Shown piece after piece: positions 30,489 to 39,384 of a stretch of DNA of 41,831 nt. Source of the DNA: SIG588 sp045599305. Its GTDB lineage: Bacteria; Bacillota; Clostridia; Oscillospirales; Acutalibacteraceae. The stretch's first letter is position 1. Every line of letters starts with the position of its first letter. The position numbers and the translations under genes are program-made. The stretch lies in assembly GCA_045599305.1 (NCBI GenBank), contig JAZRVU010000111.1, positions 1 to 41,831 of the forward strand, read 5' to 3'. Under the pieces are notes generated by a model, which saw only the letters and a program-made list of their open reading frames with translations, was not told where the DNA came from and made no database searches.

Positions 30489-32471
30489 ATGCCGGAAAAC
30501 AACGACCTTCTCCGTGAACTGGAGGAGGCTCTCACAAAATCTACAGAGGAGAACGGGCCCGATCACGCCGATACCCTCGCGATCGAGAATGATCTGGCGG
30601 TGTGCTGCGGTGCCGCGGGCGACTATGAACGGGCGCTCGCGCTGGCTGCACACGCGGCCGAGCGCCGGGCGGCGCTGGTCGGCGATGACCACGCCGACAC
30701 CCTTGCCTCCCGTCACAACATAGCACACGCCCTCTTCTGTCTGGGCCGCACCGATGAGGCGATCCCCGTGGCGGAGGATGTGCTGGCGCGCCGCCGTGCC
30801 GCCGGTGCACACAATCCGCTGATCCTGCAGGCCATGACCAATCTTGCCGCCTGCTACGGCGCCGCCGGCCGCACCGACGAGGCCACGACACTTTATGAAG
30901 AGGCGCTGGCCGAGCAGACACGCCAGACCGGCGAAAAGAGTGTCCAGACCATACTCGCCCTGCGCAATCTCGTCCACATCTACCGCGCCTCCGGCCGTGC
31001 CGAAGACAGCGTGCGTCTGGCCAAGCGGGTACTGGTGCTGTGCGATGAACTGTGCGGCCACGAGGCCGCCGAGACGGTGGACGCCATGCAGGATCTGGCC
31101 GCCTGTTACGCTGCTTCGGAAAAATTCGACAAAGCCTCCAAGCTGCTGGATCAGGCGCTGACCGTGCAGCAGCAGACGTTGGGCGAGGATCATCCCGATA
31201 CTCTCGCGACCGAAAACGCGCTGGCGATCAACTACGTCTCACTGGGCGATCTTCCCCATGCCTATGAACTATTTTCGCAGATACTCAAGCGGCAGACCGC
31301 CCTGTGCGGTGAGCAGCACCCCGCCGTGGCGGATGCTCTGCAGAACATGGCGTTTTGCTGTGTAGAGGCCGGCCGTGCGGAGGAAGCGCTGGAGCATTAC
31401 CGCCGTCTGCTGCGTCTGAAGACCGCCCTCTACGGCGAGGACGACCCCGCCACCCTGCGCACGATGCAGGATATGGCGGTGCAGATGATTGTCTGCGGCA
31501 AGACCGAGCGCGGACTGGAACTGGCGCAGCAGGCGCTGACCAAACTGCGTGAGCACTACGGAGCCGGTTCTCCCGAGGCGCTGGCCGCCGCCGAAACGCT
31601 GGCTGATTGTCTGCGCGATGATCGGCAGGACGAGCGCGCCATGGAAGTGCTGCGCGCCGCCCTGGCCGATGCGCCCGACGGCCCCGAGACCGTACATGCC
31701 ATACTGAAACTGGCTACCGTCTGCTACGACACGCAGAATTTCGAGGAGGCATGGTCGCTCTCCGAGCGTGCCGCCACCGCCGCCCTGAACCTGTTGGGAG
31801 AAGATCATCCCGGCACGCTGAACACCATGAACATCCTGTACAGCAGCTGTGCCCAACTCGGTAAATTCGAGCGTGCCCGCGAGGTGGCCGAGCGCTGCCT
31901 TGCCCTGCGCGAAAAGGCGCTGGGCGAATGTCATCCCGATACGCTGGCCACCATGCAGCATCTGGCGGATATCTGCTGCGAACTGGACGATCCCGCCCGC
32001 GCGGCGGAATTGACCAAGGCGGTGCTCAAGCGCACCAAAAAGGCCGGCAATTCCGATAAGGCCGATCTCGAGCGGATGTGGCACAATCTCGCGATCTATG
32101 CGTTTTATGCCGAGCAGTATGACACGGTGGTGGAAGCCGGGCAAGCCATGAAAAAACTGGCCGCACCGAACAGTTGGCCGGCCGCCGTGGCCATGCAGGT
32201 GATCGCAGACGGGCAAAATGCGTTGGGTGACCACGCCGCCGCGCTGCGCACGATACAGGAGGCGATCGCCGCCGCCGAAATTTCCGCGACGCCGCAGGCA
32301 CCGGTCTCGCAGTTTTACTGCACGCTGGCCGACGCCTGTGCCGGTCTGGGCGATGCGGCCGGTGCCGCCGATGCCGCCAAGACGTGTGTGCGTCTTTGCG
32401 AAGAGACCTGCGGTGCCGACAGCGAGGAAGCCGCCGATGCCCGCCGTTTTGCCGAAAAGTTTGTCAAATAA
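30489..32471 (+). CDS. Kinesin-light-chain-type TPR repeat protein
   Basis: A 660-residue protein made almost entirely of TPR units of about 42 residues, of the TPR_10/TPR_12 (kinesin light chain-like) class. The spacer motif recurs: PDHADTLAIEN, DDHADTLASRH, EDHPDTLATEN, EQHPAVADALQ, EDDPATLRTMQ, EDHPGTLNTMN and ECHPDTLATMQ. There is no signal peptide or membrane segment and no catalytic domain, so it is probably a cytosolic scaffold. It ends 13 bases before metA, with which it is probably co-transcribed. AAGGGG precedes the ATG. Function is unknown. Confidence 0.83.
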   Translation: MPENNDLLRELEEALTKSTEENGPDHADTLAIENDLAVCCGAAGDYERALALAAHAAERRAALVGDDHADTLASRHNIAHALFCLGRTDEAIPVAEDVLARRRAAGAHNPLILQAMTNLAACYGAAGRTDEATTLYEEALAEQTRQTGEKSVQTILALRNLVHIYRASGRAEDSVRLAKRVLVLCDELCGHEAAETVDAMQDLAACYAASEKFDKASKLLDQALTVQQQTLGEDHPDTLATENALAINYVSLGDLPHAYELFSQILKRQTALCGEQHPAVADALQNMAFCCVEAGRAEEALEHYRRLLRLKTALYGEDDPATLRTMQDMAVQMIVCGKTERGLELAQQALTKLREHYGAGSPEALAAAETLADCLRDDRQDERAMEVLRAALADAPDGPETVHAILKLATVCYDTQNFEEAWSLSERAATAALNLLGEDHPGTLNTMNILYSSCAQLGKFERAREVAERCLALREKALGECHPDTLATMQHLADICCELDDPARAAELTKAVLKRTKKAGNSDKADLERMWHNLAIYAFYAEQYDTVVEAGQAMKKLAAPNSWPAAVAMQVIADGQNALGDHAAALRTIQEAIAAAEISATPQAPVSQFYCTLADACAGLGDAAGAADAAKTCVRLCEETCGADSEEAADARRFAEKFVK

Positions 32472-32484
32472 GAGGTGAGACCCT

Positions 32485-33399
32485 ATGCCGATCAAAATTC
32501 CCGATAATCTGCCCGCGACCAAGGTGTTGGAATCGGAAAATATCTTCATTATGACGGAGGACCGTGCGCAGCATCAGGACATTCGTCCCCTGCACATCGT
32601 CATTCTGAACCTGATGCCCACCAAGATCGAGACCGAAACACAGCTGCTGCGTCTTTTGGGCAACAGTCCCCTGCAGGTGGATGTGGATCTGATGCAGACC
32701 GCCACCCACATCTCCCGCAACACCTCCAAGGAGCACCTGCTGGAGTTCTACCAGACCTTCGACCAGTTGAAGGATCGCCGCTATGACGGCATGATCATCA
32801 CCGGTGCCCCGGTGGAGACCTTCGACTTTGAAAGCGTGGACTATTGGGACGAGCTGTGCGAGATCATGGACTGGTCGCGTGAAAACGTCTATTCCACCCT
32901 GCACATCTGCTGGGGCGCACAGGCGGGGCTTTACCACCACCATCACGTGAACAAGCAGGCACTGCCGCAGAAGCTTTCGGGCATCTTCCGTCACCGGCCG
33001 CTCGACCCGCTGCACCCGCTGCTGCGCGGCTTTGACGAGATGTTCTATATGCCCCATTCCCGCTATACGGAGGTCTCGCTGGACGATGTGCAGAACCACC
33101 CCTCCCTGCAGCTGCTGGCCACCTCCGAAACGGCCGGCGTGGCCATCGTCTCCACCGTGGACGCCCGGCAGGTGTTCGTCACCGGCCACTTTGAATATGA
33201 CCGCTTCACGCTGGCGAACGAATATCAGCGCGACCTGCGCCGCGGCATCGCCCCGCAGATCCCGCAGAACTATTTCCCGGGTGATGATCCCGAAGCCATG
33301 CCGCCCATGACATGGCGCAGTCATGCCAACCTGCTCTTTTCCAACTGGCTCAACTATTTCGTCTATCAGCAGACAGAGTTCAACTGGATCGACAAATAA
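32485..33399 (+). CDS. metA: MetA, homoserine O-acetyltransferase (MetA family)
   Basis: MetA acylates homoserine in methionine synthesis. The 304-residue protein has the class-I glutamine-amidotransferase-like fold with catalytic Cys142 in LHICWGAQAGLYHHH and a His/Glu pair near GHFEYDR. Residue 111 is Glu in GAPVET; in characterised MetA enzymes Glu111 favours acetyl-CoA whereas Gly111 favours succinyl-CoA, so acetyltransferase is the better name. AGAGGTGAG precedes the ATG. I see no SAM riboswitch or T-box upstream, and it lies just behind the TPR gene. Confidence 0.93.
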   Translation: MPIKIPDNLPATKVLESENIFIMTEDRAQHQDIRPLHIVILNLMPTKIETETQLLRLLGNSPLQVDVDLMQTATHISRNTSKEHLLEFYQTFDQLKDRRYDGMIITGAPVETFDFESVDYWDELCEIMDWSRENVYSTLHICWGAQAGLYHHHHVNKQALPQKLSGIFRHRPLDPLHPLLRGFDEMFYMPHSRYTEVSLDDVQNHPSLQLLATSETAGVAIVSTVDARQVFVTGHFEYDRFTLANEYQRDLRRGIAPQIPQNYFPGDDPEAMPPMTWRSHANLLFSNWLNYFVYQQTEFNWIDK

Positions 33400-33500
33400 A
33401 GGAACCGACCGAAACTTTCTTTGCGGGTGGATAAGGATGCTTTATGAGGATGGATTCGGAGCTGCAAAAATTTTTCGTTCGCATTTTTCCGTATGAGAGT

Positions 33501-33540
33501 AAAAAAGGAGCGGTGCGCCGTGCGCGCCGCTCCTTTTTTA
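33501..33540. terminator. Bidirectional terminator after metA
   Basis: AAAAAAGGAGCGGTGCGC (33501-33518) pairs with 33522-33539 with one G-T position, ending in TTTTTT. Confidence 0.88.
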
Positions 33541-33575
33541 TCATCGGTATGTTTTCTTGTTAAGGGTGCGTTCTT

Positions 33576-33884
33576 TTACTTTTTCTGTACGGGCAGTTCC
33601 TCATACATCGCATCGACCAACCGCATCAGGAATTCCCCGTCGTCGACCTCCTCCACCAGCAGCATCTCCCTGCCGCCGGGATACGGGATCTCGCGAGGGG
33701 CATCGGGCATCAGGCGCAATGCCGCCGGCACCGGTTTGACCAGCAGGCGGTCATCATAAATGCCGCCGAAGATCCGGCCGTGATAATAGAGGATGTATTC
33801 CCCCATCATCGGGCGAAAGGAAATGCCGCCGGTGCGGGAAAACTGCTCCAGCACGAAATCGAGATACTCTTTACCGGATGCCAT
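33576..33884 (-). CDS. TfoX/Sxy N-terminal-domain protein
   Basis: A 102-residue protein similar to the TfoX N-terminal domain: EYLDFVLEQF, SFRPMMGEYILYYHGRIFGGIYDDRLLVKPV. In Proteobacteria TfoX controls competence, but in Bacillota these short proteins have no established role. GGGGGAGA precedes the ATG. It follows the uridine phosphorylase gene by 12 bases in the same operon. Confidence 0.83.
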   Translation of the reverse strand: MASGKEYLDFVLEQFSRTGGISFRPMMGEYILYYHGRIFGGIYDDRLLVKPVPAALRLMPDAPREIPYPGGREMLLVEEVDDGEFLMRLVDAMYEELPVQKK

Positions 33885-33896
33885 CGTTCTCCCCCG

Positions 33897-34655
33897 TCAC
33901 GCCTTGCGGTCGTTTTCGATCAGCGTGCGCACAGCCTCCACCGCCGTGCGGATGGAGCGGGAATTGTCGTGCACCTCGGGATTGTCCAGCCCCAGACGGG
34001 CGCGCTCCTGATTCCACACCACGCTGAACACGCTGCCCGCCCGCGCACGCAGTGTCTGCGCCACGATGAACAGTGCCGCGCTCTCCATTTCGGAGGCGAG
34101 GCAGCCCGCCTTGACCCACGCGCGCCACTTTTCGTTCAGTTCATATCCCACCGGCATACGGTCGGGATCGTGCTGGCCGTAAAAAGAGTCCTTACATTGC
34201 ACTACGCCCGTGTGGCAGGTGTAACCCAGCCTTTTCGCCGCGTCCGCCAGCGCGTTCGTCACCGCCAAATCACCCACGGCCGGGAATTCGATCGGTACAT
34301 ACTCCCGTGTGGTGCCCTCCATGCGGATGGCCGCGGTGGCCACCACCAGATCACCGCCCACGATCTCGGGCTGCATCGCGCCGCAGGTGCCCACCCGCAC
34401 AAAGGTGCGCACCCCTGTGTTATACAATTCCTCCACGCCGATGGCCGTGGAGGGGCCGCCCATACCGGTGGACATGACCAGCACTTTCTCCCCTGCCAGT
34501 TCGGCCAGCCAGGTGGTGTATTCCCGGTTCCGGCCGAGAAAACGCGGTGCCTCCATGCACTGGGCGATCGCCTCCACGCGGCCGGGGTCACCCGGCAGAA
34601 TGGCATATTTCGCGCCATGCGCGCTGTCGATATGGATATGATATGTGGCTTCCAT
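33897..34655 (-). CDS. udp: Uridine phosphorylase
   Basis: The enzyme converts uridine and phosphate to uracil and ribose-1-phosphate in nucleoside salvage. The 252-residue PNP_UDP-family protein shows ILPGDPGRVEAIA, STGMGGPSTAIGVEEL, RVGTCGAMQPEIVGGDLVVA and EMESAALFIVA, the phosphate and nucleoside-binding segments of the NP-I fold. The chosen ATG has GGAG eight bases upstream; the adjacent GTG is possible. It has its own promoter. Confidence 0.92.
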   Translation of the reverse strand: MEATYHIHIDSAHGAKYAILPGDPGRVEAIAQCMEAPRFLGRNREYTTWLAELAGEKVLVMSTGMGGPSTAIGVEELYNTGVRTFVRVGTCGAMQPEIVGGDLVVATAAIRMEGTTREYVPIEFPAVGDLAVTNALADAAKRLGYTCHTGVVQCKDSFYGQHDPDRMPVGYELNEKWRAWVKAGCLASEMESAALFIVAQTLRARAGSVFSVVWNQERARLGLDNPEVHDNSRSIRTAVEAVRTLIENDRKA

Positions 34656-34688
34656 CACGGTCGCTCCTTTTTATTATCGGATATTCTT

Positions 34689-34717
34689 AATATACCACAT
34701 ATCCCCGCGATTTTCAA
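34689..34717 (-). promoter_or_regulatory. Promoter of udp-tfoX-like operon
   Basis: On the minus strand TTGAAA (34712-34717), 17 bp and TATATT (34689-34694), directly behind the blaR1-like gene. Confidence 0.73.
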
Positions 34718-34726
34718 TGCATTTGT

Positions 34727-37258
34727 TTATTTTCGGAATACCGCGCCGTCCGGCACCGGGGATTGCGGCTCGGCACCGGATGCATAGGCGAATTTCGGTA
34801 TCGCAGAGGAGCGCGACGCATCAAACACCAGATCGTCTCCCGAAACGCGGAACACATAGGTGTTGATGCCGTCGTCCGTGCGAAGGACCAGCTCCTCGTC
34901 TGTCAGTTCATACCGGCCGATGGCGAAACAACAGCTGAAAGCCGAATAGGAAAACTGAAAGGTTTTCTCCTTTTCCGAAAGCCGGATGGTCGGCTTCATC
35001 ATATCGACAGACTCGTGAAAAACGTATTCCGTAGCATGATAATCGGTGCACGCCGCTTCCAGTTCCTTGAGAGTCTGCACCTGCCCGTCACTCAACTCGG
35101 CAAAGTGGTGGTCGTGATAGAGCACACGGTTCCAATAGGAGAAATAATACCGCTCTTTGCTCCCGGCCAGGCAAAAATAGCCGTTGTAGCAAAACGCCGT
35201 CCTGTTGACCAGATCATCATCCGTCCATTCTTTCACGTCGGCAACGATTTCAGCAAGGGCGGCGGCCCGTTCCTCACCAAGCAAAACGGTGATGCCGGTG
35301 CCGGCCGCCGTGTCGATCTGTGCTTCGAAGACGGCGCTTTCATAAAAGCAGATGGTCGCTTCCTGCCCGGCATCGGCATTCCCGTAACGGATCTCTCCGC
35401 TCCTGTAATACGGCCAATGCTGCGTCAGGCAAATGGCGGCGCTATCGCCCTCGCCGTCTGTCGGGAGCGCCAGCGGGCCGGTCATGATCACATCGTTTTT
35501 GAGGTTTTCCGTCTCCTCGACCCACAACTGTCCGTTTTTGCAGACAAGGCGGTAATCGCGCCCCTCGTCGCGGCCGTTCAGCTCGTGAAGCATACCGTTT
35601 GCATAGTCGGCGGCGTAGATGCGCGTATCTACGATCCCCGACCCGTAATTGACCGTTGCGCAGAGTTCCCGCTTCCCGTCGCCGTTCAGGTCACAGAAAT
35701 ACACATTGCAGATGGGCATACCGCAATAGAGCGTCAACGTCTCGTCTGCGGTGACGGCGTCGAGATTTCCGGCGTGGCAGCAAAAGGTGACACCGGGGTA
35801 TTCATCCAGAGTGATCTCCCGCACATCGCCCCACAGTATGGCGTCACCGGTCAGCCGGTCAAACCATTTGGTTGCCGCGGCACGCGGGGTATCCATGCTT
35901 TTGAAATACGCTTCGGCGGCTTTTTGACAGTTGGCCGCCTGCTTTTTCACGTGGGAGTTCTGATAGGCTTTTTCCCACAGTGCCCGCGGGAATTTCGATT
36001 GGATATCGACGGTATAGTAATAGCCGTCACGCGGCTCCCAATATTCGATCACCTCATAGGAGGACACGTCCCCCTTTGCGGTGGTATCGAAAGTCACGGC
36101 GGTCGGGATATCGGCGACCGGCTCACAGTGGATATCGGTACCGTCAAAACGGTATCGCTGATACAGCACCCAGGCGTATACCGTGGTGGTGCCATCCCCT
36201 TTTGAAACACCGAGCACCTCGTAATCCGTCGTGCAAAACCGGTTGTCCGTCTTGTCGAACTGATAGTGCTCCGCGACCGCCATATCCATGGAGACCTTCA
36301 AACGGACGTCCAGTTTTTTGCCCGAAAACGGATCGGTCAAAAAGCACACCGCCACCGCTATGCACACCACAACGGCCGCCACGATGATCCAGAATGCCGG
36401 CTTTTTGTAATTCAGCACCGATTTTACCCGTTCTTTCACCCCGACCTCGCCGAACGCCAGCGGGCAGGCGGCGATCCGCCTGCGGGGGAAGCTGGCATTC
36501 AGCAGTGCCTGCGAATAGGCGGCCTTGTCATCGTGATCCAGTTCCCGGATGACCTTTTCATCACAGGCCATCTCAATGTCGCGGCAGAGCAGGACATAGG
36601 CAATCCAGCACAGCGGATGGAACCAATACACCGCCAAAAGCAGGTATCCCAAAGGCTTCCACCAGTGGTCGTGCCGCCGGATATGCGCCGTTTCGTGGGT
36701 GATCACGCACTCCAGTGTTTTTCCCGTCATGGAGGACGGCACATAGATCGCCGGCCGGAAAATGCCGAGGATGAACGGCGATTGCACGTCATCACAGGCC
36801 AGAATACAGTCTTTCACCGGCACACAGGCACCGACGCTCTTTTTCAGCCGGATATAGCTGATCCACGCGTACAGCAGCAGCGCGATCATTCCCGCGATCC
36901 AGACGGCGGCCAGCACCGGAATGATGATCTGCAGCGGATTGGTGCTTGCATCGGGCTGCGGAGAAAGGTGCTGCTCGATCACGGGGTTGACGGCATTGTC
37001 TACGATCACGATGCCCGAATCAATGGTAGGACGCTCCATCGTTTCGATGCGGCCGGGCACCGTCTCGCTGCTCGGGATGAGACTCAGCGCGCTTTCCAAT
37101 GAAAACGGGCAGATCAGCCGGACGGCGACCAACGCCCAGAGCACACAGGCAATCCACTTCGGCGCCCTTTTCAAAAGAAGCCGCACAAGGAGCACCGCCA
37201 GTATCAGCCAACCGGCCGTAATGCTCAGATTCAACACCTTCAAAAACACAGCGCTCAT
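34727..37258 (-). CDS. BlaR1/MecR1-type M56 metallopeptidase sensor
   Basis: An 843-residue membrane sensor. About four hydrophobic helices in the first 230 residues flank a zinc peptidase motif VITHETAHIRRHDHWW (HETAH 188-192) and the downstream EMACDEKVIREL. A further helix (KPAFWIIVAAVVVCIAVAVCFL, about 285-306) leads into a long extracellular part of some 530 residues. That part shows DLNGDGKRELCA, an FG-GAP-like loop, but no penicillin-binding motif I can identify, so a beta-lactam is not the obvious signal. It lies two bases after blaI and should cleave it on signal. Confidence 0.87.
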   Translation of the reverse strand: MSAVFLKVLNLSITAGWLILAVLLVRLLLKRAPKWIACVLWALVAVRLICPFSLESALSLIPSSETVPGRIETMERPTIDSGIVIVDNAVNPVIEQHLSPQPDASTNPLQIIIPVLAAVWIAGMIALLLYAWISYIRLKKSVGACVPVKDCILACDDVQSPFILGIFRPAIYVPSSMTGKTLECVITHETAHIRRHDHWWKPLGYLLLAVYWFHPLCWIAYVLLCRDIEMACDEKVIRELDHDDKAAYSQALLNASFPRRRIAACPLAFGEVGVKERVKSVLNYKKPAFWIIVAAVVVCIAVAVCFLTDPFSGKKLDVRLKVSMDMAVAEHYQFDKTDNRFCTTDYEVLGVSKGDGTTTVYAWVLYQRYRFDGTDIHCEPVADIPTAVTFDTTAKGDVSSYEVIEYWEPRDGYYYTVDIQSKFPRALWEKAYQNSHVKKQAANCQKAAEAYFKSMDTPRAAATKWFDRLTGDAILWGDVREITLDEYPGVTFCCHAGNLDAVTADETLTLYCGMPICNVYFCDLNGDGKRELCATVNYGSGIVDTRIYAADYANGMLHELNGRDEGRDYRLVCKNGQLWVEETENLKNDVIMTGPLALPTDGEGDSAAICLTQHWPYYRSGEIRYGNADAGQEATICFYESAVFEAQIDTAAGTGITVLLGEERAAALAEIVADVKEWTDDDLVNRTAFCYNGYFCLAGSKERYYFSYWNRVLYHDHHFAELSDGQVQTLKELEAACTDYHATEYVFHESVDMMKPTIRLSEKEKTFQFSYSAFSCCFAIGRYELTDEELVLRTDDGINTYVFRVSGDDLVFDASRSSAIPKFAYASGAEPQSPVPDGAVFRK

Positions 37259-37260
37259 GT

Positions 37261-37626
37261 TCAGCCCTCCTTTTTGAAGGTGTCGATCATCGCCTGTATC
37301 TCCTGCGCCTCTGCGGCGGTCAGATTTTTGCGGGAGATAAAGGACGCGATAAACGCCGGGAGCGAGCCCTCGAAGGATTCCTCAATGATCTGCTCGGTTT
37401 TGGCGGAATAGAATTCCTCGCGCGAGATCAAAGAGGAAACAAGCCCGTCCTCATTTTTAAACAGCCCCTTTTCGCAGAGCTTGCGCAGCACGGTATAGGT
37501 GGTCGGCTTCTTCCAGTGCAGTTCCTTTTCGCATATTCTGACCAGTTCGCCCGAGCCCAGCGGCTCATTCGCCCAAACGATGTCCGCAAAACGCTCCTGC
37601 ACGGTCCCGAGTTCCAAGTCTTTCAT
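37261..37626 (-). CDS. BlaI/MecI/CopY-family transcriptional repressor
   Basis: A 121-residue winged-helix repressor: ERFADIVWANEPLGSGELVRICEKELHWKKPTTYTVLRKLCEKGLFKNEDG is the DNA-binding domain, followed by a dimerising helical tail (SFISRKNLTAAEAQEIQAMID). The BlaI cleavage segment near SASFISRKNL-type residues would be the target of the neighbouring M56 peptidase. The ATG has AAGGGAG eight bases upstream. Two near-identical palindromes upstream are its likely operators. Confidence 0.9.
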   Translation of the reverse strand: MKDLELGTVQERFADIVWANEPLGSGELVRICEKELHWKKPTTYTVLRKLCEKGLFKNEDGLVSSLISREEFYSAKTEQIIEESFEGSLPAFIASFISRKNLTAAEAQEIQAMIDTFKKEG

Positions 37627-37650
37627 ATATACCACTCCCTTTTCATGTTG

Positions 37651-37666
37651 GTTTATCGTGATAAAC
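37651..37666. promoter_or_regulatory. BlaI-type operator O1
   Basis: GTTTATC-GT-GATAAAC, a perfect 7-bp dyad with a 2-bp centre, just downstream of the blaI -10 element. Confidence 0.82.
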
Positions 37667-37675
37667 TACAATGCA

Positions 37676-37704
37676 AGTTTATCACGATAAACCGATCTTG
37701 TCAA
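37676..37704 (-). promoter_or_regulatory. Promoter of the blaI-blaR1 operon
   Basis: On the minus strand TTGACA (37699-37704), 17 bp and TAAACT (37676-37681). The -10 and spacer overlap operator O2. Confidence 0.85.
37677..37692. promoter_or_regulatory. BlaI-type operator O2
   Basis: GTTTATC-AC-GATAAAC, the same 7-bp dyad as O1 with the centre reversed, 26 bp away centre to centre. It covers the blaI -10 box. Confidence 0.84.
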
Positions 37705-37754
37705 GAGGGTTTTCGAAATTTTTACAAATTGATCGAAAAATGGTATGTTACCTG

Positions 37755-37779
37755 TGAGGTTTTAATGCCGGATCTCGTC
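37755..37779 (+). promoter_or_regulatory. Putative autoregulatory ECF-type promoter of the sigma factor gene
   Basis: TGAGGTTTT (37755-37763) and CGTC (37776-37779, within CGTCTAATA) resemble the TGAAAC...CGTC promoters read by ECF sigma factors. No sigma-A promoter is evident, so self-activation is likely. Confidence 0.58.
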
Positions 37780-37821
37780 TAATAAGTGAAAGGAAAATTT
37801 CTTTCGGAAAGGAGCAGATCA

Positions 37822-38376
37822 ATGGATAACGGTGCCGGTAGCTACCGCCGTTTCCTTGATGGTGATGACAACGGTTTTGTAGAAATCGTAAGGGACTATA
37901 AAGATGGGCTGATCATATATCTGAAAAGCTTCGTCAAAGACATTTTGGTTGCCGAGGAACTTGCGGAAGATACCTTTGTCAAACTGGGCATCAAAAAGCC
38001 GCATTTTTCGGGAAGATCCTCTTTCAGGACATGGGTCTACACCATCGGGCGAAATGTCGCTGTCGACTATCTCCGCAAGCAGGCCGGGCATGACACGGTC
38101 TCCATTGAGGAATGTGCCGTGACGGCGGATGAGGAAGCGCTCGAAAATGCCTATATACGGGAAGAAAGAAAAATTGTCGTCCACAAGGCAATGAGCAAAC
38201 TGAAAACCGAATACTGTCAGGTTTTGTGGCTGATATATTTTGAAGGTTTCGGCAGCAAAGAAGCGGCTCGCATTATGAGAAAAAGTACACACAATATAGA
38301 GACCCTTACCTATCGTGCAAGACAGGCGCTCAAATCGGAACTGATCAAGGAGGGCTTTTATGATGAAGACTTATGA
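37822..38376 (+). CDS. ECF-type RNA polymerase sigma factor
   Basis: A 184-residue sigma-70 family protein of ECF type. Region 2 is FVEIVRDYKDGLIIYLKSFVKDILVAEELAEDTFVKL with the -10 recognition WVYTIGRNVAVDYLRK; region 4 is VLWLIYFEGFGSKEAARIMRKSTHNIETLTYRARQALK. AAAGGAG precedes the chosen ATG (MDNGAG). A membrane protein gene overlapping its end by 17 bases is a probable anti-sigma factor. It is divergent from blaI-blaR1. Confidence 0.9.
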   Translation: MDNGAGSYRRFLDGDDNGFVEIVRDYKDGLIIYLKSFVKDILVAEELAEDTFVKLGIKKPHFSGRSSFRTWVYTIGRNVAVDYLRKQAGHDTVSIEECAVTADEEALENAYIREERKIVVHKAMSKLKTEYCQVLWLIYFEGFGSKEAARIMRKSTHNIETLTYRARQALKSELIKEGFYDEDL

Positions 38377-39172
38377 GGAAATGGCGCAAAGCGCGCTGGA
38401 TCGCATCGGGCGATATAAAAAGCGAAGAAAAAGTGTTGTCAGGGCCGCGGCCGTCGCCGCGGGATTCGGCTTTGCGGCGCTGCTCGGTTTCGGTGCATGG
38501 CAGTCGGGTATTTTTCAGTTCAAGGCACCGATCAGCAGCGACTATCCGACAGACCCCACTGTGCCCGACCGCATCGTCAGTGTCGTCGAGACATCCGCGC
38601 AGAGCCAACCCGCCACGACCGTGACCGACCCGACCGCCGCCGAAAAAACGAACACACCGAAGCCCACAAAAGACGGCGGCCAAAAAGGTGCCGATACCGA
38701 TCCGACAAACGGATTCTGCTATTTCTTCTGGAACAGGCTGCAAGTGAGCGGACCGTTGAAAATCGCGATGGAAAACGATCCCGACGGTGCATTTGCCGTT
38801 TTGGCCACCTATCGTCCCGCCACGGCGAATGTCACTTCCTTCTCCTATGAGGGCAAGACGTTAGCCCAATGGGCCATTGAAGCCTTTGAAGAGAATGCCT
38901 CGCAGGAGGCGATGGAAAACTACAAGTCGGCATATACCGCCTATATGGAAGCCGTCATGCCGTCGGTGATAAGCCGCCTGTCCGAGGCGCATATCCGCTG
39001 CGAACGGGCCGCGTATATGAATAACGGTCTGGATCTTCTTGTCACGGCGGACGAGTTAAAAAGCCTGCCGCTGGAGGATGTGGAAAACTGGCAATTTGAC
39101 TTGGCTTCGGACGACCGCAAAGACGCAGTGACCGGCGTAACAGATGCTGCCGGATTTCAAATTGTAAATTGA
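38360..39172 (+). CDS. Probable membrane anti-sigma factor
   Basis: This 270-residue protein has a short basic cytosolic N-terminus (KTYEEMAQSALDRIGRYKKRRK), one transmembrane helix (about residues 27-48, RAAAVAAGFGFAALLGFGAW), a Thr/Pro-rich linker and an extracellular domain with EGKTLAQWAIEAFEE and SRLSEAHIRCERAAY. The order sigma factor then single-helix membrane protein with overlapping start is the usual sigma/anti-sigma arrangement, but no ZAS zinc motif is visible. GGAGGG precedes the ATG inside the sigma gene. Confidence 0.7.
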   Translation: MMKTYEEMAQSALDRIGRYKKRRKSVVRAAAVAAGFGFAALLGFGAWQSGIFQFKAPISSDYPTDPTVPDRIVSVVETSAQSQPATTVTDPTAAEKTNTPKPTKDGGQKGADTDPTNGFCYFFWNRLQVSGPLKIAMENDPDGAFAVLATYRPATANVTSFSYEGKTLAQWAIEAFEENASQEAMENYKSAYTAYMEAVMPSVISRLSEAHIRCERAAYMNNGLDLLVTADELKSLPLEDVENWQFDLASDDRKDAVTGVTDAAGFQIVN

Positions 39173-39180
39173 TCTGTCTT

Positions 39181-39222
39181 GATAATTATAAAAACAGCGG
39201 CGGGGAAAATCCCCCGCCGCTG
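39181..39222 (-). terminator. Terminator at the end of the AbrB-ABC operon remnant
   Basis: An 11-bp GC stem at 39195-39222 with a short loop; on the minus strand it is followed by TTTTTATAATT (39184-39194). It ends transcripts reading through the UroD-like remnant. Confidence 0.8.
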
Positions 39223-39238
39223 CGCATCTGTTCGTTCA

Positions 39239-39379
39239 TTATTGACGGCTTCCGTACTCGCCGCGCAGTTCGCGGATGATCTCGTTCATCATGACGAAGT
39301 TGTCTGCCGGAACATACTCGGGAATGGAGTTGCCCGAGCCGAAGGCAAAACCGCCGTGTGTAAAGACTTTTTTCTGCGA
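39239..39379 (-). pseudogene. 3' remnant of a uroporphyrinogen-decarboxylase-family gene
   Basis: About 46 codons before a stop resemble the C-terminal end of UroD/MtaA-like methyltransferases: GGFAFGSGNSIPEYVPADNFVMMNEI. The reading frame stays open upstream for another 30 codons, but these overlap the ABC permease in another frame and have no family resemblance. No start codon with a ribosome binding site serves the fragment. A deletion seems to have removed the 5' part, joining the remnant to the end of the transporter operon. Confidence 0.65.
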
Positions 39380-39384
39380 GCGGC

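Noticed and set aside
32472..32484. SAM riboswitch or T-box upstream of metA
   Set aside because: Only 13 bases separate metA from the TPR gene, and the operon leader near 30445-30488 is too short.
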